NCBI RefSeq assembly: GCF_000165425.1
Contig: NW_001799015.1
Location: 1 to 64,000, forward strand
DNA length: 64,000 nt
Origin: Paramecium tetraurelia
Taxonomy: Eukaryota > Ciliophora > Oligohymenophorea > Peniculida > Parameciidae
Reading direction: 5' to 3'
Part shown: one piece after another, positions 48,401-62,800 of the stretch
Numbering within the stretch: the first letter of the stretch is position 1
Layout of the letters: every line of letters starts with the position of its first letter
Notes under the pieces: model-generated
What the model was told of the DNA's origin: nothing
The model's database searches: none
Seen by the model: only the letters and a program-made list of their open reading frames with translations
Translations under genes and position numbers: made by a program

Positions 48401-51400
48401 AAACCACAATAGAAGAAAGAAGAATAAGATTCGAAGAATAACAAGGCTCCTCCTCCCCCAGAAGAAGAATCAGTATTCTCAATTGCTCCTGATACAATCG
48501 TTTTACCTCCTAAGCATGGAATCATGTTCTAATTCAGAGGATACTCACAGAAGAAGGGAAAGATTTCAGAGATTTTTATGTTAAATTCCACAATAGGCAC
48601 TGAAAGAAAAGCAAATCTACTATTTGCAACAACAATTGAAGGTGATTTCATCTAACCCACTTTGTAATTCTCAGAGAGGAAACTTTTCTTTAAGTATTCG
48701 TGGGAGAAGAACGTTCCATTTATGCCTATTTCAAAGAATCTCGAAATCACTTGTGCTTGTCCTCTACCTGTAAACTTTGACTTAAAGTGTCAATAACCCT
48801 TCACTGTGAATTAGGATAAGTTGTAATTGAATCCAGGTAAGAGTGCAGTAGTTAGAATTGATTTTGATCCTGCATTTAAATCTGATCGTAAATCTGGCGA
48901 TTTAGAAGGCAAACTCTAATTGTCACATTATGAACATCCTCATAAGGATCTGATTGATTTGATTGGGTAGGTCAACTTTCCCAATTTAATCATGGAAACA
49001 AATCTTATTAATTTTGGATCTATTTTATATGATACAACAAAGAAGATGGTTATGACAATGAAGAATCAAAGTGAAATGGCATTGAATTATGAATGGACTT
49101 TCGTAAGTGAAGAATTGTCTACTCAAGGACAATAGCCAAATATCCCAATTAATGAAATCTTTGACATCTTACCATTAAGTGGTTACATGGAACCTGGGTC
49201 AGAAGAACAAGTAGAATTTGTGTACAATGCAATTGGAGGACAAAGATTTAAAACTACTGCTGTGTGTCATGTTGATGGTGGTCCTGAGTACGAGGTGACT
49301 TTGGTAGGAGATAGTAGTTTATTATCATCTAAAATGAGCACTACTTTGATTGAATTAGGAGATGTGAGATTTTGTGAATGGGTTTCTAGAGAATTTACTA
49401 TTGAAAACACAGGAAAGGTTACTTTTGAATTTAAGATTGATTTGAGACACATAAAGAAGAAGGGATTCGTGGATGTACAACCATAAAATGGAAAGATTGC
49501 GGGAGGTGAAAAACTCAGAATTACAGTAAGAGTCTCACCAGTAATACCTGCAGAGTTCAAGGAAATTATTTTGGTGTAGATAGGATATTATGAGCCAGAA
49601 CCAATTACCATTATTGGAAGAGGTGTCTATCCTTCAATGGTGGTGTAATTGCCAAGATCTGAAAATCCCTTATTTTAGTAAAAGTTTGATGTTGAAATTG
49701 CTAAGAAGAAGGCTGATTTGGAAACTCAGACTAAGAGGGCTTAACTTATAGCTAAGACATAGAATTAGAAGGTTTAAGTTAAGACTTTGGAGTAAGTATA
49801 GTTGGAAGTCGAGAGGGACATTGACAGATTTGTGTTTTGTGAATAGATAAAGAGGACTGTTTTGGATAAGTAGGATGAGAGGACTCACTCAAGAGATCAA
49901 AAAAGAGAAATTCTATGATAATGTGATTTTGGCTACTTATATTTGTGATTTTGGAAATGTGGTGCTTAATTCAATTAGACAGAAAACAATAACCATCAAC
50001 AATCCAGGCACTTTGCCAGTTGAGTTTGTTTTAGATGGTAAGTACTTTAAACCTTAGGGATACAATATTGTACCGGAAAGGGTTTTGAATTTGCCAAGTG
50101 GTGCTAATATCACTTTGAACATTCAATATTAGACTAAAAAGAACATGGGTTTTGGACCAACTAAGACTGTAGTGCCAATTGAATTGAAGAAGGGTCCAAA
50201 GTTTCATCTTGAATTAGTGGCCAATATCACAATACCTTAAATTGTAATTGAGAATTCAGCTGATGGATAAATTGATTTTGGTAAAGTTCTGATTGGATAA
50301 AAGAAGATTATCTTCATTAAGATTTGTCAATGATAAAGAGATAGACTGTGAATGGTCTCAATCCACTAGATAAGAATTGACAGCTGATAAGAAAGAGGAG
50401 CCTAGATTTGTCTTAGTGCCTAATAGTGGCGTAATTAAACCAGGTGATAAATAATTAGTGGAGGCTCATTTCACTCCTTTGGTTGAAAGCTAGAAACTAT
50501 TCCTAAAAGTTCACTCTCAATATCAAGGAGAATGCAACACCTTATATATTAAATCTTAAAGGAACTGGAACAAGCATCAATTTATAATTACAATCCTCAA
50601 TTGATAAACATTGGGCACCATCTTACCCTATGATAAGTTTGCACATTCTGTATTGGAAATCAAGAATCCTACTGAATTTGACACTGAATTATTCTCATTA
50701 GATTTTGATACCCTATATTTGTAGGATGATGAAATTGTAAATAGTTATCCATAATTGGAACACACAGATTTTATATTGATGCCTGTGAGGTAGCCAGGAC
50801 AACCAATATGGTTAAGCATCGTTAGAAAGCATTCACTAGAAGTAAGAGAAAAGATCAAATCTTGAATAAATTACAAGATCCAAATGTTGAAAATAAAGAA
50901 CAATTGTAAAAAGAATTAGATGATATTGTAATACAGGAAACTATGATTAAAGTTGAATATCCAAAGAAGGTCAGCGAAGATGTCTTGAAAAATATTGTTA
51001 TCATGGGCCCTCCTAAATGTGGTAAGACTCATTTAGCCAATTATTTGGAGTAGACTCACAGAAGAAAAGTGATTAATATGAATGAGTTGGTTCAATGGAA
51101 TCAAGAGAATTAGACTTAAGCATATCAACAATTCGAGTAATATTTATAACAGAGATAAAATGAAATCCAATTTGTATAATAAGAGAGAGAGAAATTATTA
51201 AAGAAAGCAGGAAAGAAATCAAAGGATCTTGAAGACAAGTGGGGACCTATTCCATTGCATTTATACGAATACTTGAGTGAAGAGGTCATTGTAAAATTGT
51301 TGAAAGCAAGGTTGGCTCATGAAGATTGTGGTGCAGGTGCTATTTTTGATAATTTATAATCCAAATATTGGCCTAATGAATTATATTTGATGAAATGTAT

Positions 51401-54400
51401 CATGGAGATTGATTCTCATTTGTAAGTAGTAGTCTTGAAGGAATAATTTGATCAATATGGTTTTGAAATCTAGAAGTTGATTGAATGGCCAGGAATGGAG
51501 AAGTTGGCTGAGGAGGACAAACCTAAGAAAGAAGAAATAGTGGATCCTATTCCTACATCGAAAGACAAGAATAATAAAACTCAGACTAAGAGAGGAAAGG
51601 AGTAATCTTAGAGTGTAACTAAGAAGCAAGAAAAACCTCTAGTTTCACAATTACAATTATAACAACAACAATAATCAAGATAGAAATCAAGGCCAAAGTC
51701 ATAACCAAAATCAGCAGGAAATCTTGTGGAATAAAGTTACTATGATGTGTTTTACCCAGCTAGTTTTGAAGATGAAATACAGAAATAGAATTTCAATGAC
51801 TTGATAACAAAAGTGAAAGCTTTGGTTGAGAATAAATATCATGAGAAAATAGAAATAGCTACTAAAATTCATGACCCTGTGTTTGATGAAGGAAAGAAGG
51901 AAGAGAAACCATAGAAGCCAGCAAAGAAAGGCGATAAGCCACCTGAACCAGAAGAACCAAAAGTAGAAATAATAGATTACACACATCTGCAAAAAGGAGA
52001 AAGATAATTTAATGAAGTTCCTTTCCATTATAATTTACCATAATTATGCTAAACAGGATTGCAAGTAATACCAGCTCCAATTTATCCAAATCCAAATTCG
52101 TTGCCAATTCCTGATCCAATTTATCATTAGATTGTGATGAAGAAGAAGGACAACCTGAACTAATCAATACAAACAGGTAGAAAGAAGACAGACACAAAGG
52201 AGTCATCAATACATCAATCAAATGCAACTCTTACTTAGACTCTGAAATACTTTAACATCCTCACACCAAAAGATATGTATGTGAAGGATTACAAAATGCA
52301 ATCTTAATAAAAGACAGAACATGTTGATGAAGACAAACACAATCTCTAGGAGGAATAAAATAGACATTTAGAGGATATCAATTCACCAAGTAGGGAACAA
52401 CTCTAACATCCAGATTAATTGAATAAACCAGTCACTCCCTCAGTCAAAGCAAGAGCCAATGTTACTTCAAGATCGATTGCAAATGTAAGTAAGAGATCGC
52501 AACAGCAAAAGAATGCAGATTCATCATAAGGAAATGATCAGAAGTATAATTATAAACTTGAAGATTTAACTTAAAAACAATACAGATGGAATATCCCAGC
52601 TGGTAGAACATTGATTTTAGTGATCTAATTCTTTACTAAACATACTGGTTCATTTGAAGGCAGACTCAACTTTGACAATTTCTTCTCCATCAAGAAATCA
52701 GCTGCTGAAGTCAAAGGAGTTGCTGATTACCCATCTTTAAGTGGATTGCCAAAATAACTGTTTTGGACTGTGAAGAAAGCAAGACCTGCTCTTGCACCTG
52801 ATTCATACTTAAGCAAAGTTTATGTTTTAGAATGAACAAAGCTTTGATTTTGGACCATTGCTCATTGGAAAGTCTGATAAGATAGCCAATCGAGCAATCA
52901 ATAGCACAACATTTAGATTGTCTAATTCTGGTAAATTTGATACTGAATTGCAATTCTCCCTATTATCAAGCATCCAAGAGAATAAAGAGATTCAAAAAGG
53001 AGTGTTCACTTTGGATCTAGATAATTCTAAAATCCAAATGAACAGTGTTCCATTGGAGCTAAGAGTGTGGGCATTCCCAGATAAACCTTAGAAATTCAGA
53101 GATGATTTGATTGTCTAGATCAAAGATAATCCTCTGCCTCTCATCATTCCTTTGGTATGCATAGGATGTAGACCTACTATTGATTTAATTAATCCTGACA
53201 TAAAATTTGAAAGATTGTTAATTTCTTAATCTGATTCCAGGACAGTTACTATAAAGAACACAGGTATGATAAATGCAAAATGGAAATTAACAGGAATAGA
53301 GCAATTGGAAGAGGAGTTCTAAGTGATCAACACTTCAGGTGAATTGGCTCCTACAATGGAAGCTAAGATTGAAATAAGATTCAGAGCAATTAAGGAGAGA
53401 AAATTAAATTTGAAAATAACTCTTGAAGTTGAAGATGTGGAGAACATGAACATTAAGTAGGATCCCAAGATTATTAATGTGGATGCTGAAGCATTTTAAA
53501 TTTAAGTTGATATCAAGTATCCAACACCAGAGAATATTTTAGATTTTGGTAGTGTCAAAGTGGGTGATTTCAAAGATCAAGTGTTGTAAGTCAAGAACAT
53601 CGGGTAGTATTTGGTGAAAATTAAGTGTCTAATTAAAAAGAAGCTCTTCCCTCAATTGTTTTAATTGGAACCGATGGAAACTGATCTGAATCCTGGTTAA
53701 TAGAAGGATATTTTGATAAGATTTTGTGGAGTCAAGGAGATTAAGATGAAGACTACAAATGATACTACTGATCTATATTTGGAGATCTTGGAAGGGAAAA
53801 CACAAGAAATCTACAAGCCTGTTCCTATCAATGTGCAATTCAATAGTGTTTATTCGAAGTATTCAATTAATCCATTAAAAAATATCAATTTTGGACCCAT
53901 TCAATTCAATGAATCGAAAGTAAGACACTTGGAGATAAAGAATGAAGGGTAATTCGAATTCAATTTCACAATATTTGATTATGCAAATGAGGAATTCAGA
54001 AAGCAATTGTTGGACCAATAGACTAAGGAAGCCTAGGAAAAGAAGGAATTGATGAAGGCTATGCCATCTTCATTGGCACCTGTGGATCCTAAGAAAGGAC
54101 CAAAGAAAGATGATAAAAAGCAAGAGAAGAAATAGGCTAAGCCAGGGAAGAATGATCCACCTCCTGGATAATTGAAAATCGGGCAATGGACAATTATGCC
54201 TAGTATTGGCACAATAGCCCCAGACTCTTCTTGTACAGTGGAAATCACTTTTGCAGGATAGGGATAGAAGAACTATGAACAAAAATTGGCAATCGACATC
54301 ATTAATCGTAATCCAGAAGATTAACCAAATGGAATTGAATATGAAGTACTGAGTGAAAGTTGTATTCCAGGTATTAGTACAACTAGTTATGAATCTATTT

Positions 54401-57400
54401 TTGAAGAGCAAGTCGTATTGCAATCTCAAGTGAATAATCTATCAAACTTGATTAATTCCAATGTCTTCTTCATAGAGGAAAAGGTATTCAGCTTTGGTAC
54501 TTTGGTGCCATCTAAAGTTCCTGACGGAGTAGTGGAAAGATTCAAACTCACAAATCCCAACAAGATTCCATGCAGTGTTAAATTAGATGCTAGAAGAAGG
54601 TAGAATTATCCCAATGATAACTTCGCATTTGAAGTTTTCCCAAAGCAAGTCAAGATAGCACCTCATGAAAGTGTCTACATCAAGGTTGCTCTTCAAACCT
54701 GCTATAATGGCTCAATATTATGGTATTTTTGAGGCTATCGTTGAGAATGGTGAACAAAGTGCCAAGACTCATAAATTATTGTTTGATTTACGAGGAGAAG
54801 GAGCCTTACCAACATTGAAATTGGAGAAACCTAAGGATTGGTTGGATGAGAGGACACCTGTTGTTAAATTTGGCAGAGTTCGATTGGGCAAGACTTTAAC
54901 TATGCCAATCGTCTTGAAGAATGATGGATAGATTCCAGCCACTGTTAAATGGGATTTGACAGCAGTGAATGAACATTTTAGATTCTTAGATCAAAACACA
55001 TTTACACTTACTCCTAAAACTACTGCCACTTTCAACATTGAATTTACTCCAAAGGAAGTTGGAGTTAAGTAACATTACTTTGTAATGTAAACTCTACTGA
55101 ATCCCTATGAAGTTACTAAAGTGGCAGTAACAGGAGAAGCATTCTAAGAGGACATTGTATTTGAAAACTTGGATGATGAAGTTCAATTTGGTGATTGCAT
55201 TATTAATACTGAAAAGAAAATATAGTTTTTCCTTAAAAACAATGGAGCCAACACAATTAGATTCTAATGGAATACATAGGGATGTGAAGATTTTTCATTT
55301 ATTCCAAGACAAGGTCATTTGAATACCAAAGAGTCTAAACCCATTACTCTAATATTTAAATCCAATAGAAGCATAATTCACAAATCTTTTGCATTACAGT
55401 GTGACACTAAGCAAATTAATAAGAAAACATAATCTGAATGGGATGATAGCATGGCAACCACAAAGTATGTCACATTAACTGAGTATAATTGGTTTATGAA
55501 GAGAAGAGAGGAAGAGGAAGCTAGAAGATTGGCTGAAGAGGCTGCCAACAAAAAGGGAGCCAAGAAAGTAGATAAGAAAACTGCAAAGCAAGAAATTGTC
55601 CAACCTCCCTAACCTGAACCTGGAGAGGATTCCAACATACCCATTTCAGACCCATTACCTGAACCAGAATATCAAGTTATAGATAAGAGTGATAAGAGTA
55701 TGCCATTGAAGGTGAATGCAGTTGCTGATTTTGCAAAATATGAGATAGATCAGAGAAATGTTTACTTTAAGGAAACCTTGATGTATACAACCAGAGTTCA
55801 TTAATTGAAATTAAAGAATACTTCGTTGATAGCCATAAATTATAATTGTAAGATAGTGTCAGCAGAGACTGGAACCATAGATCCTGGATACTTTTACGTG
55901 TTTCCAAAGCAAGGCAAGATTGCTAGCAACAGTGACGAGATGTTCACTATTAAATTCAGTCCTACAGAAGTTGATGAGTCGAATGAGAGGTTGTTGGTCA
56001 TCTCAATAGATAATTTGGATCCCAATTAGGAGAAGTTGATAGTTGAATTGGATGGATAAGCAGAAAGACCGATATGTCATTTCGAATTGCCACCTAGCAA
56101 TTACAGAGATAAGAAGCCAGATTTGGAAGCCAAATACAATGTGATTGAATTTGAGAGTTTGGGATGCAAGGTGAAGAATACGAAGAGATTTTATGTTGTG
56201 AATCCCACTTCAGTGGGTTATGAATATGAATGGAAGAGAATTGACGATGAAAAGAACCAGAATGCAAACTACTTTAAATGTATCACACTCAAGGGTGTAG
56301 TGTTGTCAGGTAAGAAATCAGAAATCATCTTTGAATATTCACCAGATACATAAGGACAACATGAAAGCTATTGGGTTTTCGAGATTCCACAAGAACACAT
56401 TACTTAATATTTCCTAATTACTGGAGGTGTGGTTGAACCAAATGTAATATTCAATGTTGGTAAGGTCAATTTCGGTCCCTTGTTGGTTCAAGGAAAGAAT
56501 AAAGAAACTGTTATCCTTAAAAATTTGGAAGATGTTCCTTTGACATTTTAATTTGATAGGGAATCTTTCCATAATCCAGAGTTCGGTGATTCTCTCACAA
56601 TAACCCCAGTTCAAGGTACCATCAAGGCACTTGGAGATTAACCAATTGAGATATAATTTGCACCAAAAGTTGAAAGAGAATACAATTACAATCTTTTATG
56701 CAATGTGAAGAGGAGACAGAGACCTGTAACATTAAATGTCAAGGGTATTGGTTACATCCTACACAATAATGTGTTATTGAATGGCGTTGCTGTTACACAA
56801 TAAAATACAGTAGTTGAATTGGGAGATTTGTACATAAACGAGAAATCAAGCAAATAGATCACGGTTGAGAATTAAGGGGATTTTAATTTCGATTTCAGTG
56901 TGAGAAAATCAGCTCAATTGTCCAACATTGTGATTATCAACCCAGAGAATGGTACAGTGAAGAAGAATGAGAAGTTTAATATTGAAATCAGATATCAACC
57001 AACAGCTCCTTAGAAATTGAATTAACAATTTTCATTATGCATTTCAAGCGGACCTACTTACAATTTCCAATTGATTGGATCTGCTAAGAAACCAGCAGTA
57101 GAATTTTCATTTTTACAATATGACTTTGGACCATGCTTTGTATTGAGATAGCCATTACCGATCACCAAAAATTTGGAGTTGAGAAATAGAGATGTGTAGG
57201 CTATGGCGATTGAAGCTTTGTATGAGAAGAAGCCCTATTTTGGAGTTTAATTACCTTCAGGATAGGTGCTATTGCCAATTCAGATAGAAACTCATAAGGA
57301 TAAGAAGGGAATCATACAAACGAAGGAGTTGAATGTTTTATAGATCCCAATAACTTTCACTCCAAGAGAGTTGGTCAAATATGATGAGAGTGTGATCTTT

Positions 57401-59751
57401 GACATTAATGGATTGTAAAAGGTAGAGGTGAGATTTACAGGAGAAGGTGTTCCTTTGAAGTTAGACTTATTGAAGACAGAATACTAGTTTGTAGATTTTG
57501 GAATATATGGTATTGGACAGATTGGAACTGAGGTAGTTTCTTTAGTGAATAATTCATAAAAGATGGTCACTTTGATCTTCGAGTAGGATTTGCTGAAGGA
57601 ATTGAAATAAAAATATTACATTAAGGTAAGGCCAAAGAAGGAGTTTGTAATTAATCCAAGAGAGAGGAAAGAAATTACTTTGACTTTTAAACCTAAATAG
57701 AGATTGCATTCTTTCAAGACTGATCTGTTCTTTAAGATAGTTGAAAACAACGAAGTGAGAAAACTATTGACATTGTAAGGAGCATGCCATGGCATCGAAT
57801 TGAAGTTGATGGAGGATACCATAGGATTTGGAGGAGTGGTTATCAATTCAAGACTGACAAAGAATGTGCAATTGAGTAATTTGGGAGATGTTGCTGCTAA
57901 ATTCCAATGGGATACCTCATTTTGTAAGAACTACTTCACCATCACTCCATTGTCAGGAACATTGCCAGCTCATGAAGACCTATAATTTTAGATTACGTTC
58001 CATCCAAATGCTATTGATAACGACATTAGATTCGATAAGGTGAAATGCTTGATCTAAAATTCAGATCCATTGTACTTGAACCTCTTAGGCAAATGCATAG
58101 AATAGCCAAAAGAATAAATCTAAGAAGTGAAATTTGAGACTGTTGTACGTGTACCCACCTCTAAAAAGGTTACTGTTAAAAATCCAACACCAAAACCATG
58201 GAAAGTCAAAGCATCTGTGACTGCCTTGTTGCCTTAATTTAAGGATTACTTTGAAGGCAAAGAATACATAGAAGTCCCAGCCAATGGATAGGCAGAATAC
58301 GAAGTCATTTACAAGCCTTTAACTATGACATCCAATCCTTAAATCTAAAACTTACAGGATCAACACGAAGGATCGCTCTTTTTCCCATTACCTGATGGGT
58401 AGGCACTTCTCTATAATCTATTTGGTAAGAGTTTGCCACCATTACCATAAACTGTGGACACAACCATGAAGGCCAAAAAGAACACAACCTAAGTGTTGTA
58501 AGTGAAGAACTGGTTAAAGACAAGTCAAAGATTCGAGGTTACCTGGACTTTAGAACCTGAAGATCCCTCTATTATTCTTAACGGAGCCAACACTTTTGAG
58601 GTCTCTAGTGAGGGAACTAAGGAATACAAACTCACCATATATGGACTTAAACAATCTTAAAATAAAGTTACAGTCTATTTCAGAAATGCCATCACATAAG
58701 AATTTGTGTTCTTTAAAATTGTAATTATTATTAATTCATATCAATTTAGAATCTAACAATTCAACCCCCAGATCAATTACCAAGAATTGAATTGACATCC
58801 ATAGTTAGGGAGGTGGCAACAAAGTTGATTACCATTGAGAATCCAATCAATTAGCCTGTTGAATTTAAGAAAGACCAACTTATCGCTGAAACTGACAGTA
58901 TCTCATTCAATCCTTAATAATTCGTAATCCCACCTAAATCAGAATTCGGTCTTGAAATAGCCTATAGACCTTTGGTGGTGCAGGACATTCAATCCAAAAT
59001 CACAATAAAATCAGTTCAATTGGGAGAGTTTGTCTTTCCTCTTAAACTATAAGGATTACAGTAGAATGTCTCAAGATCACTCTATTTCAAAGCTTCCTTG
59101 GGCACTGAAATGGTCTTGCCATTCAAATTTATGAATTTCACCAAGAAGCCTACCATGTATACATGTTATGCCACTAAATTGGGTCCGAATGGAAAACCAC
59201 TTCCTGTGAACATAGACCCAAAGGCTAAAGGTGCACCAGCCTAGACTACAGACTTTATTTGCGAATAAGTTCAATTCCAAGCACCTTAATCTGAATCTTT
59301 TGATGGGGTTGAATGTCAGATCAGTGTCAAGTATGAGCCCAGCAGTCTCAATGAGAGCAGAGGTATCTTAGTTGTGCAATCGCCTGATGGTGGAGGTAAA
59401 CATATCATTCTATTTTTAAAGAATATCAATGTCTGTTGATTGGATAAGGAATCACTCCCTAACCGAAAGGACCATACAAGTTATCGGGCGCTAAACCACC
59501 TGCTATTGAATTTAAGAATCCCTTCTTTGAAGCTTAAGAGTTCACGTTGAGAATTGACAATCCTGCATTTACTTCTTCAGTCAAGTCCCCTATTAAAGTT
59601 GATGTAAGAAATCTAATTGAGTTTTTAGGGTAAAAAAGTATTGAGCATAAACATCACCTACAAAGCAGTACCAAACACAAGCAACAATGGAAGATTAATA
59701 ATTTCCTGCGGAGATTTGCCACAATGGGTATTCTATCTTTAAGGAGAATGA
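45486..59751 (+). CDS. HYDIN: HYDIN, ciliary central-pair protein
   Basis: About 4,680 codons, near the size of animal HYDIN (about 5,100). HYDIN is a central-pair projection protein needed for ciliary beating. Eight introns are seen: 45540-45561, 45745-45773, 45918-45946 (GC-AG), 46089-46113, 46295-46323, 58721-58749, 59396-59421 and 59604-59628. The N-terminus FTPSQLIQKQLSGQIFED and DEPLFDPIPPIIQF matches HYDIN, as do DFPDSLDFGNCPVKY and the C-terminal PQPKGPYKLSGAKPPAI and PQWVFYLQGE. Between lie dozens of ASH/MSP-type beta-sandwich repeats (DFGNVEVLKDYSLKL and similar) and the family's nucleoside-kinase-like insert with Walker A GPPKCGKTH at about residue 1800. From 49,900 to 54,690 the frame must change eight times by one base (listed separately); outside that stretch it is continuous. 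Confidence 0.95.
45918..45946 (+). other. GC-AG intron in HYDIN
   Basis: 29 bases starting GCATTT and ending CACTAG. Removing them joins ACT AAG to GTA GCT CCA GGT and restores the expected KVAPGMETNFIIRFSPE strand of HYDIN while eliminating an in-frame TGA. No GT donor in range gives an open frame. All other introns I placed in the window start with GT. Confidence 0.75.
49899..54690 (+). other. Cluster of eight one-base frameshifts in HYDIN
   Basis: The protein sense moves frame at: the A run 49899-49904; TCTTCATTAA 50311-50320; A run 50505-50508; 50581-50587; GGG 50613-50615; about 50800-50840; AAA 52815-52817; and 54684-54689. Seven shifts fit one extra base, often in a homopolymer; the one near 50820 fits a missing base. 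HYDIN family sequence continues on both sides of each. No intron of 20-35 nt explains them. Confidence 0.7.
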
Positions 59752-59803
59752 ATAATATTATTAATATTTAATATGTTTTATTATAATTATTAATTGAATG
59801 TCA

Positions 59804-62800
59804 TCAATAGACCATAATCAAGAACATAATAATCAATTCCAGATTCTAAGCAAAGTCATCCACCGTAGTTGTCGGAGTCGACGTATTACTAGTTGAATTG
59901 GTACTATTCGTAGTCTAATTGGTAGTCGTATCTTTTGAGCCACTGCAGGATTGGCATCTATTCTTGCTTGCACTCCAGGTGTAAGTGTATTCAGACACAG
60001 TGAAACATTGTGATTGATCAAGAGTATTAAACTCAATTTCTGTACATTTACCATCTGCAAAAGAACAACCTCTTTTAGAAGATTAGTTCCAATCGTAAAA
60101 TGAGTTGCATTTTCCATTTGCCTTTTGATATGATTCACAAGTATGAGCATAGCATGAACTAGTAGATAGACCAGTTGCATATTTAAAAGCACAACGATCC
60201 TTGGCTGACAAACAAGCCTCTTGATCTTAATCAGCTTGCGTGCATGATTGCATTAGGGAACAGGATTGTCCATTCCATACGCATATACCATCAGTTCCAC
60301 CAATACTACAAGCAATTTTGGTAGTATAGGTTGAACACATGTCTTTGTTGATGCACTTGGATCCATCAGTAATGCATGATGGCAATGATTACTAACATAG
60401 TTATAATGTGCTTCCAATAGTAATACTACTACACATATACATCTAACAAGTTCCTAAGGTAGCATTCCAATTGCATTTACCCTCTAATCCATAGGCAACG
60501 GTGCAAGTTTCCTGCAGTTTATATTCAGTACAACTCGACTTGGTTATGCAGGTTATTCCATCGTAAGTACAATTTGATAACTAAAGAGTACATTGCTCAT
60601 GGGAAGAGCCAGCCAAATCTGGACAAGTTTGATTTCTACATTACCCAGTTTCATTCCAAACACAAACTCCTGTTGATGTGATTTGATCATTTTTGATTTG
60701 CTTTCCAATTGAATCTATTTTACAAGATGCTGAATTGACATATTAATTGCATTCGCCAAGACTGATGCACCCATTCAATCCATCAGTTGTACAACTTTTG
60801 CTGGCATTTTGACATTCTTAATGAGTCAAATAATAAGCATCAATGCAAGAGGTAAATAACTTACAAATCGGAGGTTGGGTTGAATTCAAAGTGGGGACAG
60901 TCTTGATGCAATCACCATCAATTCCAGTGACACAACCACCATTTGTATTTGTTTCATTGCATAATGTAATAGGTACACAACTCAATCCGTCAGTTGTACA
61001 CAGGGATGAAACCTACTTGCATTCTTAATCAGTTTTGAATTGTATTGATTTACATGAGGTGAATAAAAAACATTAGGCTAACTTATCAATCCATTTGCAT
61101 GGACCATCTAATCCTAAGACACATGATGATTATGTGGTGAAATCACTACAACTTTTTATTTTCATGCATTTCTGATTCTCTCCAATTGTGCATGAAGTAT
61201 TGAATTTCTAACAGTCTCCATAAGTAGTACCACTATAATCTTAGCATTCTCCAATGTTTCTACAATTACCTTTATCCCAAATGCATTTAACATTGTTGTA
61301 ACTCAAAGTGCAATCTTTTTCTTTGTTGATCACCTGACATTCTTTCAAGGTACATTTATTACCTACCCAATAACATTATTCTTCTTTGACTGACTTTGTA
61401 CATCCTGCTTCACTTGTGGCTGTTGAACACGATCCTCTTTTGACACATTTAGTACCATCAGTAGTACAAGAGGACATGGCTGTTTTGCATTCGGAATCAG
61501 TTGTAAATTCATATTCTTCACACACATGTCTCTTGCATTTGTTGGTGTCCTCTGCTGTACAAGTAGGTAGCCAACTAGAACATAATTAAGCAGTATTTTA
61601 ATCAGGGGGAGCAGCAGAACAAGTTTTGATTTAACATTTGGAGTCATACCAGAAACAATCATTACCACTTCCATCTCGTATGCATGAAAGTTCAATAGAG
61701 ATTTCAGGGCATTTGCTAGGAATGGGAATGCAACCCAATAAATCTGATGAAACAGTGCAATTATTTAAGTAACTTTGACAAGCTTAATAAGTAGAATAAT
61801 CAGCAGTTTTTGGAGCAGTTTTACAACTCAATTCTGTGCATGCAGATTCAAACCAAGTACATTGTTTATTATCTTTATTGGTATAACATTGCTATTCAAA
61901 TTTATAATCACTGCAACTAGCACTGATATCTTGACAACCTTGGATGACTTATTATTGTTGATCATCTAATTTGACAGAGACTGTGCATGTGGCATCAAAA
62001 TTTTGACATTGCTAATGGGAATTATAGGAAAGAGCAGCAACATTGCATTATCTGTATTGGCATTTAGATGTATTTGTGTTCCAGAAACAATTTTTGTTGT
62101 CATTGTCAACAACGCATTAGGATGAACTTGTATATAAGTCACACGATTTTAAGGTTGGACAATCTGGTTCTGAGATTCCTGTTTTCTCAATTTCTAAACA
62201 ATTGAAATCGATGCAATTCAAAGTAGATGAATTCCACCAACATCTTTGATTAGCATAATTAAACTTGCATTAGATTGATGTCAAATAACTACTACAATTT
62301 TATAATTTAGTAATGCAACCACCCTTATTCGTAATAGTACACTGATTACTGATGTTTTCACATTAGCTATGAGTTGTGAAGCTGTTAGACAAAAGATGAC
62401 AGGCCATCTTCAGACATTTATTGTCCACTGCAATGCATTAGCCTTCTTGAGACCATAGACATGAACTTGCAGTCTATTCGGAACATGTTAACTTCATTTC
62501 GACACAAGCATTAAATGAGGAATTGATGGTGCAAGTTGGCAACCAAACTTAACAATCTTCATGAGTTGTTTTCATTGTATCTACATTTAAGCAGGTCTTG
62601 TCTTTGCATCCAGTGGTTGAGTCATTTGTGCATGTGCTTTTCAACTTTAGACAATCATTAAGAGTATAAGTAAATGTCTCACCTAAAAAGATTTGATTAC
62701 AGGCAATTTTATTTGTCATTTCTATGCATGAAGCACCTGCATTTGTTTATTAATTCTATATACATCTACCTCTGGATGAGTGGTAACAATCACTCAAATT

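Noticed and set aside
49899-54690. Programmed +1 translational frameshifting in HYDIN, as in Euplotes
   Set aside because: The sites share no slippery sequence, do not end in a stop at the shift point, and one is in the opposite direction. Sequence error or decay is simpler.
61363-61695. 110-codon minus frame in the antigen region
   Set aside because: It is out of phase with the Cys-rich frame that gives regular antigen repeats, so it is a shadow.
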